A stretch of DNA of 36,337 bases from Streptomyces griseicoloratus. Lineage in GTDB: Bacteria; Actinomycetota; Actinomycetes; Streptomycetales; Streptomycetaceae. The notes under the pieces were generated by a model. The model was not told where the DNA came from. It ran no database searches and saw only the letters and a list, made by a program, of their open reading frames with translations. Of the stretch, positions 25,016-33,792 are shown piece by piece; positions within the stretch are counted from its first letter, which is position 1; each line of letters starts with the position of its first letter. The stretch lies in contig NZ_JACVQF010000194.1 of NCBI RefSeq assembly GCF_014534645.1, positions 1-36,337 of the forward strand, in the 5' to 3' direction. The translations under genes and the position numbers were made by a program.

Positions 25016-25888
25016 ATGGATGGACAGCTGGACCGGCGAGCCGAGCTGAGCGAGTTCCTGCGCACCCGGCGGGCCCGGCTGAAGCCGCAGGACGTGGGGC
25101 TGCCGGCGTACGGGCGGCACCGCCGGGTGCCGGGACTGCGCCGGGAGGAACTGGCGCAGCTGGCCGGCATGTCCGTGGCGTACTACACACGCCTTGAGCA
25201 GGGCAACGGGCGGAACGTGTCGGCGGAGGTCCTCGACGCGATCGCCCGCGCGCTGCGGCTGTCCGACGCCGAGCACGCCCACCTGATGCACCTGGCGAAG
25301 CCGACGCGGACGAGGAAGAGGTCGGCGCCGCGGCCGCAGCAGGTCCGGGTGGCGCTCCTGCAGCTGCTGGAGTCGATCGAGACGGTCCCGGCGTACGTCG
25401 CCGGCCGGCGCACGGACATCCTCGCCTGGAACCGGACGGCCGCGGCCCTCTTCGGGGACTGGGGCCGGCTGCCGGCGCAGGAACGGAACTGGGCGCGGCT
25501 GGTCTTCCTCGACCCGCAGTCCCGGGAGCTGTTCGTCGACTGGGACCAGAAGGCGTCCGACATCGTCAGCTTCCTGCGCATGGACGCGGGCCGCCACCCG
25601 GACGACCCGCAGCTGTCCGCACTGGTCGGCGAGCTGTCCGTGAAGAGCGAGGAGTTCCGCCGCCTGTGGGCCACGCACGACGTCAAGGAGAAGACGTACG
25701 GCGTCAAGCGCATGCGGCACCCGCTGGTCGGTGACCTGACCCTGTCGTTCGAGACGTTCCGCATGGTCGACGACGAGGACCAGTCACTCATCACGTACCA
25801 CGCCGAGCCGGGCTCTCCGTCCGCCGAGGCCCTCCGCCTCCTGGCGAGCTGGGGCACCGACGCACCGACCCGGCAACCCGCGGCCTGA
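25016..25888 (+). CDS. XRE-family regulator with MmyB-like ligand-binding domain
   Basis: A 290-residue regulator. The N-terminal helix-turn-helix is in [35 protein letters not shown]-like sequence (about residues 38-75). The C-terminal 190 residues form the MmyB-like PAS-type domain ([44 protein letters not shown]), which binds fatty acids in characterised relatives. This architecture is abundant in Streptomyces, often beside an oxidoreductase gene that it controls. ATG at 25016 is preceded by AATAAT at seven bases and by GAGG at only two, so the mRNA is probably leaderless. Control of the divergent dehydrogenase is inferred. Confidence 0.92.
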   Translation: MDGQLDRRAELSEFLRTRRARLKPQDVGLPAYGRHRRVPGLRREELAQLAGMSVAYYTRLEQGNGRNVSAEVLDAIARALRLSDAEHAHLMHLAKPTRTRKRSAPRPQQVRVALLQLLESIETVPAYVAGRRTDILAWNRTAAALFGDWGRLPAQERNWARLVFLDPQSRELFVDWDQKASDIVSFLRMDAGRHPDDPQLSALVGELSVKSEEFRRLWATHDVKEKTYGVKRMRHPLVGDLTLSFETFRMVDDEDQSLITYHAEPGSPSAEALRLLASWGTDAPTRQPAA

Positions 25889-25922
25889 CACCCGGCCCCA
25901 CTCGTCCGCGCAGCGCCGTCCG

Positions 25923-27506
25923 TCAGGTGCAGACCTTGCCGGCGGCCGGGAGCCTGCCCTGTGTCAGGTAGTGGTCCACGGCGCTGTCGACGCAGGTGCT
26001 GCCGCGCTGGTAGGCGCCGTGCCCGTCGCCGTCGTAGGTGAGCAGGCGGCCGGAGGAGAGCTGGCGGACGAGCGACTCGGCCCAGTGGTACGGCGTGTCG
26101 GGATCGCGAGTCGTGCCGACGACCAGGATCGGAGGGGCACCCGGCGCCGTGACGGCCCGCGCGGGCTGGGTCGCCGGGACGGGCCAGTGGGTGCACTGCC
26201 CCAGACCGGTCGCGTCGGACGCGCCGAACAGGGGCGAGGTGCGCAGGAACTGCGGCAGCGCCGCCTCGGCCTCCGCGGAGGTGAACCGCGAGTCGAAGGG
26301 AGAGCTCAGGCAGCCGATGGCGTAGAAGGCGTCGGCGGCATTGCTGAGCGGGCTCTCCGAGGCGCCGAGGAGTTGCTGCAGCGCGGTGGTGTCCCCGTCC
26401 GGCACTCCCCGGAGCGCGGCGCGCAGCAGCTCCCAGTCGGCGGAGCGCAGCGCCTTCCTGATCGCGTTGACGAGGTCGTACCCCGTGACGGCGATGTCCT
26501 TGCCCTGCCGGAGGGGCGTATCGTCCAGGGAGCCCAGAAGCGTGTCCAGTTCGCGGTCGATCTCCGTGACGGAGTGCCCCAGGGGGCAGTCGGCGCGGGC
26601 GGCGCAGTCGGCGGCGAAGGACTCCCAGGCCAGCTGATAGCCCGCCGTGGTCTCCAGGAGGTTCTCGTACCCGTCGAGGGTGGGGTCGACGACCCCGTCC
26701 AGCACCATCCGGCCCACCCGGGTCGGGAAGAGATCGGCGTAGGTCGCGCCCAGGTAGGTGCCGTACGAGACGCCGACGTAGTGCAAGGAGTCATCGCCCA
26801 GGAGCGCTCGGAGCACGTCCATGTCCCGGGCCGCGTCCAGGGTGCCGACGTGGGGAAGCAGCTGCCCGGCGTTCCGTGCGCACGCGTCGGCGCGCTGCTC
26901 GAACTCCGCGTCGAGGGCGTCGAACGCCGCCGAGTAGGCCGACTTGCGGCGGCCGGCCTCCAAGGGGGGCGTGAGGGCGTCGATCTTGCAGTCCACGGGG
27001 GAGCTGTACCGCACGCCGCGAGGGTCCATGGCGACCAGGTCGTACGAGGCGCGCACGGACGGGGAGAAGAGGTCGGCGCCGCCCCCCACCAGGGCATCGA
27101 TCGCGGAGAGTCCGGGTCCGCCGGGATTGACCACCAGTGAGCCGATCCGTGCGCCGTCGCCGGTGGCCTCCTTCCGCGCGACCGCCAGGAGGAGGTCGCC
27201 CGCATCCGGATGGGCGTAGTCCAGCGGCACCGTCACTTCGGAGCACTGGAACGAAGGGTCGGGGCAGGGCCACCACACGAGCTCCTGCTGGTAGTAGCGC
27301 CGCAGTCCCGGCGGGACGGCCGCGTCGGCCGCGGTGCCGTCCGCCCCGGCCGGCCGCGTCACGGCGGGGGCGGCTTGGGGCCAGGCGGCGTACGGAGCGG
27401 TCAGCAGCAGCCCGCAGGCACCCAGCAGTGCCGCCCTGCGCCACAGCCTCCGCCTGCGTATTCGGTCACCGTCGGGGATGGGGTCGGTCTCTCGTGCAGT
27501 GGTCAT
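25923..27506 (-). CDS. secreted tripeptidyl-aminopeptidase-like alpha/beta hydrolase
   Basis: A 527-residue exported hydrolase of the Streptomyces Tap/SlpD/SlpE group, which removes peptides from protein N-termini outside the cell. The N-terminus has a basic stretch (RIRRRRLWRR) and a hydrophobic signal segment to about residue 46. VVNPGGPG forms the oxyanion loop and DPRGVRYSSPV follows. GVSYGTYLG holds the nucleophile Ser at about 247, TTRDPDTPYHWA the Asp, and GDGHGAY the His. The C-terminal region has the TAP-like extension with paired cysteines. ATG at 27506 has GAGGGAGG seven bases upstream. A 28-bp inverted repeat lies 88-115 bp upstream and may regulate the gene. Confidence 0.9.
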   Translation of the reverse strand: MTTARETDPIPDGDRIRRRRLWRRAALLGACGLLLTAPYAAWPQAAPAVTRPAGADGTAADAAVPPGLRRYYQQELVWWPCPDPSFQCSEVTVPLDYAHPDAGDLLLAVARKEATGDGARIGSLVVNPGGPGLSAIDALVGGGADLFSPSVRASYDLVAMDPRGVRYSSPVDCKIDALTPPLEAGRRKSAYSAAFDALDAEFEQRADACARNAGQLLPHVGTLDAARDMDVLRALLGDDSLHYVGVSYGTYLGATYADLFPTRVGRMVLDGVVDPTLDGYENLLETTAGYQLAWESFAADCAARADCPLGHSVTEIDRELDTLLGSLDDTPLRQGKDIAVTGYDLVNAIRKALRSADWELLRAALRGVPDGDTTALQQLLGASESPLSNAADAFYAIGCLSSPFDSRFTSAEAEAALPQFLRTSPLFGASDATGLGQCTHWPVPATQPARAVTAPGAPPILVVGTTRDPDTPYHWAESLVRQLSSGRLLTYDGDGHGAYQRGSTCVDSAVDHYLTQGRLPAAGKVCT

Positions 27507-27593
27507 CGCCAAGCCTCCCTCGTGCGCCCAGGCGATCCGGGGCCGCCGGATGGGGTACGACGGTCCCGAGCGGACTCGCCGGCCACTTCCATC

Positions 27594-27621
27594 CGGTCTG
27601 TGATCAGAACATCACAGACCG
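27594..27621. promoter_or_regulatory. 28-bp near-perfect inverted repeat upstream of the peptidase
   Basis: Perfect 11-bp arms (CGGTCTGTGAT and its complement) flank the 6-base centre CAGAAC. The site is AT-richer than its surroundings and sits 88-115 bp before the leftward peptidase start. It holds TGTGA and TCACA, but eight bases apart rather than the six of a CRP site. Confidence 0.55.
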
Positions 27622-27741
27622 TGTCCAATGGGTGACTTGACTGGGCCGAACGCGTGAACCGCGTCGAGTGCGCGTGTGGGAAGCCTGATCAGGGGAAAGA
27701 AGACCGGATTGCGCCGGCGCCGGCACCGGCTCCGCATACGA

Positions 27742-27777
27742 AGCGGGGCCACCCGAAGCCGTTCGGGTGGCCCCGCT
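27742..27777 (-). terminator. msrA terminator
   Basis: A perfect 16-bp stem with a 4-base loop (GCCG), starting 18 bp after the msrA stop on the leftward strand. Confidence 0.8.
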
Positions 27778-27795
27778 CGGGGAGGCTCGGAACCG

Positions 27796-28464
27796 TCAGC
27801 CCTCGGCCGCCGCCACGCCGACCGGGCACGAGACGCCCGTACCGCCGATGCCGCAGTAGCCCGCCGGGTTCTTGTCCAGGTACTGCTGGTGGTACGCCTC
27901 CGCCGGATAGAACGGGCGGTCCTGTGCCGGCAGGATCTCCGTGGTGATCGTGCCGTGGCCCGAGGCCGTCAGGACCTTCTGGTAGGCGGCGCGGGACGTC
28001 TCGGCCGCGGCCGCCTGTTCGGGGGTGTGGGTGTAGATCGCCGAGCGGTACTGGGTGCCCACGTCGTTGCCCTGGCGGAAGCCCTGCGTGGGGTCGTGGG
28101 ACTCCCAGAAGGTCTTCAGGAGCTTCTCGTACGAGATGAGCTCCGGGTCGTAGACCACGCGGACGACCTCCGTGTGGCCGGTCAGGCCCGAGCAGACCTC
28201 CTCGTAGGTGGGGTTCTCGGTGTAGCCGCCCTGGTAGCCGGCCAGGGTCGTCCAGACGCCTGCCGGGAGCTGCCAGAACTTGCGCTCGGCGCCCCAGAAG
28301 CAGCCCAGCCCGAAGTCGGCGGTCTCCAGGCCCTCGGGGTAGGGGCCGAGGAGCGGGTTGCCGAGGACGGTGTGGCGGTCGGGGACCGTGAACGCCGGTT
28401 CCGGGCGGCCGCGCAGGGCCTGCTCGGGGGTGGGCAGCTGCGGCGTCCGGTTGTACAGGAACAT
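27796..28464 (-). CDS. msrA: peptide-methionine (S)-S-oxide reductase
   Basis: A 222-residue MsrA that reduces methionine-S-sulfoxide in proteins with thioredoxin or mycothiol-linked reductants. The active-site motif GLGCFWGAE places the catalytic Cys at about 55, and [12 protein letters not shown] near the C-terminus supplies the resolving cysteines. The N-terminal 50 residues ([15 protein letters not shown] ... [14 protein letters not shown]) are typical of the longer actinobacterial form. ATG at 28464 has GGAGA upstream, so the extension to 28515 is not used. It lies 75 bp downstream of the unknown helical protein gene and may be co-transcribed with it. Confidence 0.95.
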   Translation of the reverse strand: MFLYNRTPQLPTPEQALRGRPEPAFTVPDRHTVLGNPLLGPYPEGLETADFGLGCFWGAERKFWQLPAGVWTTLAGYQGGYTENPTYEEVCSGLTGHTEVVRVVYDPELISYEKLLKTFWESHDPTQGFRQGNDVGTQYRSAIYTHTPEQAAAAETSRAAYQKVLTASGHGTITTEILPAQDRPFYPAEAYHQQYLDKNPAGYCGIGGTGVSCPVGVAAAEG

Positions 28465-28539
28465 GCGGTCTCCAATCCACGGGTGCGATGACAACGCCGG
28501 CGGCCGGGCCGGCATTCCGGTCGGGCCGCGTCCGGGCTC

Positions 28540-29658
28540 TCAGCGCGGCAGGGTCGCCGGGCTGCCGCCGTTCGCCTCGTAGCCCGCCACCGCCAGGGCG
28601 CGGTAGACCGCGAACTCCGCCGCCGGGTCGGCGGACAGGGTCCAGGGGAGGGCGCCCACGTGGCCGTCGACCTCTATCAGCTGGTTCATGGCCTCCGCCC
28701 AGCGCTCGCCGCGCACCAGGAAGAAGACCAGCAGATGGCGGACGTGCGCCTGCATCGGGTCGTCGGGACGGGCCGAGTGGACCGCGTGCAGGGCGCCGTG
28801 GATCGCCTTCGTCACGACCTCGCTCTGGTAGAAGCCGCTGACCAGGTTGACCTCGGGCAGGTGCTCGAAGACCGCGAAGAGCGGCATCGCGGCCAGCAGC
28901 GAGCCCTGGGGGGCGCGGGCCGCCGCCGCCTCCGCGAAGGAGTAGGCCAGCTCACGCGAGCCGTGCCACTTCTCGCACCAGTAGTGCAGGGCCGCCAGGT
29001 GCGCGCCCATGTGGTTCGGGGCGCGGTCGAGGATCTTCAGCCACAGCTGCTCGAAGTCCTCGCGCGAGTAGCCGAGACCGCGGGCCACCGACAGCTCGAT
29101 GATGTACGGGACCGGGTCACCGGGGGCCAGCAGCGCCGCCTCGCCGCACACCGCCTTCGCCTCCTCCATGATGATCCGGAACTCGTCCGTGCCGGGCGTC
29201 GCCGTCCGCCACGCCTGCTGCACCAGGAACTCCGCGTGCACCGCCGCGCCGCCCGCGTCCTTCGGGGCCTCGGCCCGCCACACCCGCAGCCACTGCCCGC
29301 CCGGCGCCTCGCTCACGCCGCCGGGCCGCTGCCGCAGCTCCAGCGACGCGGCGCCCGCGAAGGCCTGCACCCGCTGCCAGCGCGGCTCGCCCTCCGCCGG
29401 AGTACCGGCCAGGAGCTGCTGCGCCGCGCGGTAGTCCTGGGTGCGCTGCACCACGTCCAGGACGTCGAGCAGGTCCTGGTCGGGGCCGGGCATGCGGATG
29501 TCCAGCTCCTCCTCGCGGGCGAAGCCGTAATTGGCGGGGTCCGCCGCGTCCGGATGGCCGGGCGGCACCAGGCCGATCGCGCCGCGCCGGCGCCGCAGGA
29601 CGGGGATCAGCACGAAGCCGAGCATGACCAGTGCCATCAGGACCCAGAGAATCTCCAT
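28540..29658 (-). CDS. membrane-anchored helical-repeat protein of unknown function
   Basis: A 372-residue protein. Residues 2-20 form a single N-terminal membrane anchor followed by RRRRG, placing the rest in the cytoplasm. The remainder is almost wholly helical with TPR-like character (LDVLDVVQRTQDYRAAQQLLAG, GAHLAALHYWCEKWHGSRELAYSFAEAAAA, HVRHLLVFFLVRGERWAEAMNQLIEV), so it probably binds other proteins. I cannot name a family. ATG at 29658 has GAGG only one base upstream. It is divergent from the cystathionine gamma-synthase gene and precedes msrA on the same strand. Confidence 0.8.
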   Translation of the reverse strand: MEILWVLMALVMLGFVLIPVLRRRRGAIGLVPPGHPDAADPANYGFAREEELDIRMPGPDQDLLDVLDVVQRTQDYRAAQQLLAGTPAEGEPRWQRVQAFAGAASLELRQRPGGVSEAPGGQWLRVWRAEAPKDAGGAAVHAEFLVQQAWRTATPGTDEFRIIMEEAKAVCGEAALLAPGDPVPYIIELSVARGLGYSREDFEQLWLKILDRAPNHMGAHLAALHYWCEKWHGSRELAYSFAEAAAARAPQGSLLAAMPLFAVFEHLPEVNLVSGFYQSEVVTKAIHGALHAVHSARPDDPMQAHVRHLLVFFLVRGERWAEAMNQLIEVDGHVGALPWTLSADPAAEFAVYRALAVAGYEANGGSPATLPR

Positions 29659-29755
29659 GCCTCAAGCGAACCAGACTGCGGCGACAATTGGCCAACCTGC
29701 GCCGCACCCCTGTGGAAAACCCGCGAAGGCCCCGGCGGCACTACCCTCGGTGCCC

Positions 29756-30910
29756 ATGAGCGACAGGCACATCAGTCAGCACTTCGAGACGCTCGCGATT
29801 CACGCGGGCAACACCGCCGACCCCCTGACGGGCGCGGTCGTCCCGCCGATCTACCAGGTGTCGACCTACAAGCAGGACGGCGTCGGCGGACTGCGCGGCG
29901 GCTACGAGTACAGCCGCAGCGCGAATCCCACCCGCACCGCGCTGGAGGAGAACCTGGCCGCCCTGGAGGGCGGCCGCCGCGGCCTCGCGTTCGCGTCGGG
30001 ACTGGCGGCCGAGGACTGCCTGTTGCGCACCCTGCTGCGCCCCGGCGACCACGTGGTCATCCCGAACGACGCCTACGGCGGCACCTTCCGGCTGTTCGCC
30101 AAGGTCGCCACCCGGTGGGGCGTGGAGTGGTCCGTGGCCGACACGAGCGACCCCGCCGCCGTACGGGCCGCCCTCACCCCGAAGACCAGGGCCGTGTGGG
30201 TGGAGACGCCCTCCAACCCGCTGCTCGGCATCACCGACATCGCCGCCGTCGCCCAGGTCGCCCGGGACGCCGGGGCCCGGCTCGTCGTCGACAACACCTT
30301 CGCCACCCCCTACCTCCAGCAGCCGCTGGCGCTCGGCGCGGACGTCGTCGTGCACTCCCTGACCAAGTACATGGGCGGCCACTCGGACGTCGTGGGCGGC
30401 GCGCTGATCGTGAACGACCAGGAGCTGGGCGAGGAGCTGGCGTTCCACCAGAACGCGATGGGCGCGGTCGCCGGGCCCTTCGACTCCTGGCTGGTGCTGC
30501 GCGGCACCAAGACGCTCGCGGTGCGCATGGACCGGCACAGCGAGAACGCGACGAAGGTCGCCGAGATGCTCACCCGGCACGCGCGCGTGACCGGCGTGCT
30601 GTACCCGGGGCTGCCCGAGCACCCGGGGCACGAGGTCGCCGCCAAGCAGATGAAGGCGTTCGGCGGCATGGTGTCCTTCCGCGTCGAGGGCGGCGAGGAG
30701 GCGGCCGTCGAGGTCTGCAACCGCGCGAAGGTCTTCACGCTCGGCGAGTCCCTGGGCGGTGTCGAGTCGCTGATCGAGCACCCCGGCCGGATGACGCACG
30801 CCTCGGCGGCCGGCTCGGCCCTGGAGGTGCCCGCCGACCTGGTGCGCCTGTCGGTCGGCATCGAGAACGTCGACGACCTCCTGGAGGACCTCCAGCAGGC
30901 GCTCGGCTAG
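29756..30910 (+). CDS. metB: cystathionine gamma-synthase
   Basis: A 384-residue PLP enzyme of the Cys/Met metabolism family. It would join cysteine to an activated homoserine to give cystathionine, in methionine synthesis or transsulfuration. PLP binds Lys204 in VHSLTKYMGGHSDV. Other family landmarks are YEYSRSANPTR, the Gly-rich FASGLAAED, VVDNTFATPYLQQPL and SLGGVESLIEHPGRMTH. From sequence alone a gamma-lyase cannot be excluded, though the annotation as synthase is usual for this streptomycete gene. ATG at 29756 lacks a ribosome site; TACCCT eight bases upstream suggests a leaderless mRNA. No SAM riboswitch fits in the 97-bp upstream gap. Confidence 0.88.
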   Translation: MSDRHISQHFETLAIHAGNTADPLTGAVVPPIYQVSTYKQDGVGGLRGGYEYSRSANPTRTALEENLAALEGGRRGLAFASGLAAEDCLLRTLLRPGDHVVIPNDAYGGTFRLFAKVATRWGVEWSVADTSDPAAVRAALTPKTRAVWVETPSNPLLGITDIAAVAQVARDAGARLVVDNTFATPYLQQPLALGADVVVHSLTKYMGGHSDVVGGALIVNDQELGEELAFHQNAMGAVAGPFDSWLVLRGTKTLAVRMDRHSENATKVAEMLTRHARVTGVLYPGLPEHPGHEVAAKQMKAFGGMVSFRVEGGEEAAVEVCNRAKVFTLGESLGGVESLIEHPGRMTHASAAGSALEVPADLVRLSVGIENVDDLLEDLQQALG

Positions 30911-30920
30911 CGGCCGGGGC

Positions 30921-31178
30921 TCACCAGCCCTCCCAGCCCGTCACGGGTGGGGTCGTCTCCGACGGCGGCTCCACCCAGGGCCGGGCGGTCACCGCCCACA
31001 CCGTGAACGCCACCACCGCGGCGCACAGCAGCAGCCACATCAGCCGGCGGGCCGCGGTCCTGCGCCGCAGCAGACGCGAGCCGCGGCGCACGGCGTCCGC
31101 GTGGATCTCGGGCGGCACCCGCGGCGGCGACTGCTCCATGATCCGCCGCACGGCCGCCTCCCGCTCGGGCCGGTTCAC
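30921..31178 (-). CDS. small single-pass membrane protein next to a sigma-like gene
   Basis: An 85-residue protein with a basic cytoplasmic N-terminal half (REAAVRRIMEQSPPRVPPEIHADAVRRG), one membrane helix at about residues 46-66, and a short external tail rich in Pro and Thr. GTG at 31178 has GGGAGG five bases upstream; GTG at 31199 is an alternative. It follows the sigma-like gene by 14-35 bp on the same strand. The position and single-helix topology recall an anti-sigma factor, but it is much shorter than the known types and has no zinc motif, so that role is only a possibility. Its stop lies 10 bp from the convergent metB stop. Confidence 0.75.
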   Translation of the reverse strand: MNRPEREAAVRRIMEQSPPRVPPEIHADAVRRGSRLLRRRTAARRLMWLLLCAAVVAFTVWAVTARPWVEPPSETTPPVTGWEGW

Positions 31179-31212
31179 CGCCGCCTCCCGGTGCTCCACG
31201 CGCGCGTGCCCC

Positions 31213-31716
31213 TCATGAGGCCGCCGCCTCGGCCTGCGCCACCGGCCGGGCCGGTCTGCCCGGCGGGTGCAGCAGCGTCGCCGTCGCCCGGTCGCAGATC
31301 GTCCGGACGCGTTCCGCGGGCAGGCCCAGCAGGGCCGCCGTCTGTTCCTCGGCGACCCCCTCGTAGAGCCGGAGCACGAGGACCAGACGCTCCTGCGGGG
31401 TGAGTACGCCCAGGGTGCCGGCGGGCTGTCTGCGGGCCCGGCCGAAGCCGCCGTGGCGGTGCCAGGCCTCGCGTGCGAACCGGGTGGCGAGGTACTGGCG
31501 CGCCCGGTCGTACGGGTCCTCGCCGCGCAGCCGGTCCCAGCAGGCGTAGGTGTGGGCGAGGGACAGGGCCAGCAGGCGCCGCGCGCGCGGATTGTCGTCC
31601 CGCGGCTCGGCCGTGAGCAGTGTGGCGGCGTGCAGCAGCCGCCCTGCCGCGCCCGCGACGAACGCCTCGAACTCCCGGGCCCGGCGGGCACCCTGGGACG
31701 CATGCCGTTCTCGCAC
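31213..31716 (-). CDS. SigE-family sigma-70-like factor
   Basis: A 167-residue protein of the actinobacterial SigE-type sigma family. The N-terminal half (FEAFVAGAAGRLLHAATLLTAEP ... ALSLAHTYACWDRL) is a weak region 2. The C-terminal half has a clear region 4 helix-turn-helix: LTPQERLVLVLRLYEGVAEEQTAALLGLPAERVRTICDRA-like sequence. Region 2 is divergent, so promoter recognition may be unusual or the protein may not be a true sigma factor. GTG at 31716 has GGGAGG four bases upstream. A pair of 16-bp direct repeats lies 27-60 bp before the start. The small membrane protein gene follows. Confidence 0.82.
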   Translation of the reverse strand: MRERHASQGARRAREFEAFVAGAAGRLLHAATLLTAEPRDDNPRARRLLALSLAHTYACWDRLRGEDPYDRARQYLATRFAREAWHRHGGFGRARRQPAGTLGVLTPQERLVLVLRLYEGVAEEQTAALLGLPAERVRTICDRATATLLHPPGRPARPVAQAEAAAS

Positions 31717-31742
31717 CGCGCCTCCCGCCTCTGCGGCCCCTG

Positions 31743-31776
31743 TGAGGAGGACCCCGCCACTGAGGAGGACCCCGCC
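31743..31776. repeat. tandem 16-bp direct repeats upstream of the sigma-like gene
   Basis: TGAGGAGGACCCCGCC occurs at 31743-31758 and identically at 31761-31776 (18-bp period). The repeats lie in the upstream region of the leftward sigma-like gene and are not coding. Confidence 0.6.
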
Positions 31777-31879
31777 GCGGGCGGGACCGCGTCCGCGCGC
31801 ACCGGGGGTCCGGTCTCATATCAGGCCAGGGGTGACCCGCCGGTCAAGAGCCGGGCGGCATCGGTCCCGTAAACGTGGT

Positions 31880-32404
31880 TCAGGAGGCCGGTGCCGGCTC
31901 CGTGCCCGGCGCGCCGGATGCGGCCATACGGGCGGACAGGGCGCTGTTGAAGCGCGTGAGGAGCGTGCAGAACGCCTCGCGCTCCTCCGGCGCCCAGTCG
32001 TGGGTCAGCTGGGCCATGAGCTCGCGGCGGGAGGAGCGCACCTCGTCCAGCCGCGACAGCCCGCGCGGGGACAGCTGGAGCACCACGGCGCGTCCGTCCT
32101 CGGGGTGCGAGGTGCGCTTGACGAGTCCGCTGTCGACGAGCGGGGCCACCTGCCGGGTGACGGTCGAGGAGTCGATCCCCATGCTCGCGGCCAGGGCTTT
32201 CACACCCATCGGGCCCTCTTTGTCGAGGCGGTTGAGCAGCAGGTACGCGGCACGGTCCATGGAGTTGCGCACCTGAGCGACCCCGCCGAGCCGGGTCTGT
32301 TCGGCACGGCGGGCGAACACCGCCACCTCGTGCTGGAGCGCGTCGAGAAGACCGGTGTCACCGGCGGTCGTCATGTCCATCGACATTTCAGGTGTTGTGG
32401 GCAT
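31880..32404 (-). CDS. MarR-family transcriptional regulator
   Basis: A 174-residue winged-helix regulator. The recognition part is GVKALAASMGIDSSTVTRQVAPLVDSGLVKRTSHPEDGRAVVLQLS-like sequence (about residues 68-112), with the DxR wing motif intact; helices at both ends form the dimer interface. ATG at 32404 is used, but in-frame ATGs at codons 7, 9 and 11 exist and none has a ribosome site. It is divergent from the threonine dehydratase gene with 144 bp between them. Regulation of that gene is possible, although MarR proteins usually sense phenolic or oxidising compounds. Confidence 0.9.
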   Translation of the reverse strand: MPTTPEMSMDMTTAGDTGLLDALQHEVAVFARRAEQTRLGGVAQVRNSMDRAAYLLLNRLDKEGPMGVKALAASMGIDSSTVTRQVAPLVDSGLVKRTSHPEDGRAVVLQLSPRGLSRLDEVRSSRRELMAQLTHDWAPEEREAFCTLLTRFNSALSARMAASGAPGTEPAPAS

Positions 32405-32548
32405 GGCCGGGGGCTCACTTCGTGGAGGGCTGCTGGTTGGGGGACAGGGTACGCGGCCGGGGGACGAGGCGTACCGGCGCTGCGCAAAGCCGGTCTCGGA
32501 GGTTGGTCACAACGGCCGACGGCTGCCGTGAACTGCGATGCTGGAGTC

Positions 32549-33778
32549 ATGAGCTACAGCACGGCCGACTCCGTGTGGCCGGTCACCCTCGACGACGTGC
32601 GCGGAGCCCAGAAGATGCTCTCGGGCGTGGCACGCGTGACGGCGATGGAGGGCAGCAGGCACCTGTCCCGCCTGGTCGGCGCGCCGGTCCACCTCAAGTG
32701 CGAGAACCTCCAGCGGACGGGTTCGTTCAAGCTGCGCGGCGCCTACGTCCGTATCGCCGGGCTGCTGCCGGAGGAGCGGGCCGCCGGGGTGGTCGCCGCG
32801 AGCGCCGGCAACCACGCGCAGGGCGTGGCCCTGGCGTCGTCGCTGCTCGGCGTGCGCTCGACGGTGTTCATGCCGAAGGGCGCGCCGCTGCCGAAGGTCA
32901 GCGCCACCCGGGAGTACGGCGCCGAGGTGCGGCTGCACGGCCAGGTGGTGGACGAGACGCTGGCGGCCGCGCAGGAGTACGCGGAGCGGACGGGCGCGGT
33001 GTTCATCCACCCCTTCGACCACCCCGACATCATCGCGGGACAGGGCACCGTCGGCCTGGAGATCCTGGAGCAGTGCCCCGAGGTGCGCACCGTCGTGATC
33101 GGCGTCGGCGGCGGCGGGCTGATCGCCGGGACGGCGGTCGCGGTGAAGGCGCTCCGGCCGGACGTACGGGTCGTGGGGGTGCAGGCGGAGGGCGCCGCGG
33201 CGTATCCGCCGTCGCTGGCGGCGGGGCGTCCGGTGTCGGTTGACCACCCGGTGACGATGGCCGACGGCATCAAGGTGGGGCGGCCCGGTGACGTGCCGTT
33301 CGGGATCGTCGGCGAACTGGTGGACGAGGTCCGCACGGTCACCGAGGACGAGCTGGCCACCGCGCTGCTGCTGTGTCTGGAGCGGGCCAAGCTGGTCGTG
33401 GAGCCGGCCGGGGCCAGCCCGGTGGCGGCGCTGCTGAGCGAGCCCGGTGCCTTCGAGGGCCCGGTGGTGGCGGTGCTGTCCGGCGGCAACGTGGACCCGG
33501 TGCTGATGCAGGGCGTGCTGCGGCACGGCATGGCCGCGCAGGGCCGCTACCTGGCGGTCCGGCTGCGGCTGACGGACCGTCCCGGCGCCCTCGCCACCCT
33601 CCTGGGGGTGCTGTCCGGGGTCGACGCCAACGTCCTCGACGTCAGCCACGTACGGACCGACCCGCGGCTCGGGCTCACGGAGGCGGAGGTCGAGCTGCAC
33701 CTGGAGACGAAGGGCCCGGAGCACTGCACGGAGGTCGGCCGCGCCCTGCGCGAGGCGGGTTACACGGTCATGGTCTGA
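32549..33778 (+). CDS. ilvA: threonine ammonia-lyase (dehydratase) with ACT domain
   Basis: A 409-residue PLP enzyme that deaminates threonine to 2-oxobutyrate, the entry to isoleucine and a source of propionyl-CoA. PLP binds Lys61 in RTGSFKLRGAY; ASAGNHAQGVA and the phosphate-binding loop GVGGGGLIAG follow. Residues from about 328 form one ACT regulatory domain (LAVRLRLTDRPGALATLLGVL). This single-ACT form is the medium-length type, often regarded as catabolic (TdcB-like), so biosynthetic or catabolic use is not settled. ATG at 32549 has GGAG two bases upstream. It is divergent from a MarR gene. Confidence 0.92.
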   Translation: MSYSTADSVWPVTLDDVRGAQKMLSGVARVTAMEGSRHLSRLVGAPVHLKCENLQRTGSFKLRGAYVRIAGLLPEERAAGVVAASAGNHAQGVALASSLLGVRSTVFMPKGAPLPKVSATREYGAEVRLHGQVVDETLAAAQEYAERTGAVFIHPFDHPDIIAGQGTVGLEILEQCPEVRTVVIGVGGGGLIAGTAVAVKALRPDVRVVGVQAEGAAAYPPSLAAGRPVSVDHPVTMADGIKVGRPGDVPFGIVGELVDEVRTVTEDELATALLLCLERAKLVVEPAGASPVAALLSEPGAFEGPVVAVLSGGNVDPVLMQGVLRHGMAAQGRYLAVRLRLTDRPGALATLLGVLSGVDANVLDVSHVRTDPRLGLTEAEVELHLETKGPEHCTEVGRALREAGYTVMV

Positions 33779-33792
33779 CGCGGGCCGCACGG

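Noticed and set aside
27598-27618. CRP-type cAMP receptor site in the peptidase upstream repeat
   Set aside because: TGTGA and TCACA are eight bases apart, not six, so the site does not match the known Crp consensus even though cya is in the window.
29659-29755. SAM or cobalamin riboswitch ahead of cystathionine gamma-synthase
   Set aside because: The gap is only 97 bp, shows no conserved helices, and the promoter-like hexamer lies almost at the ATG.
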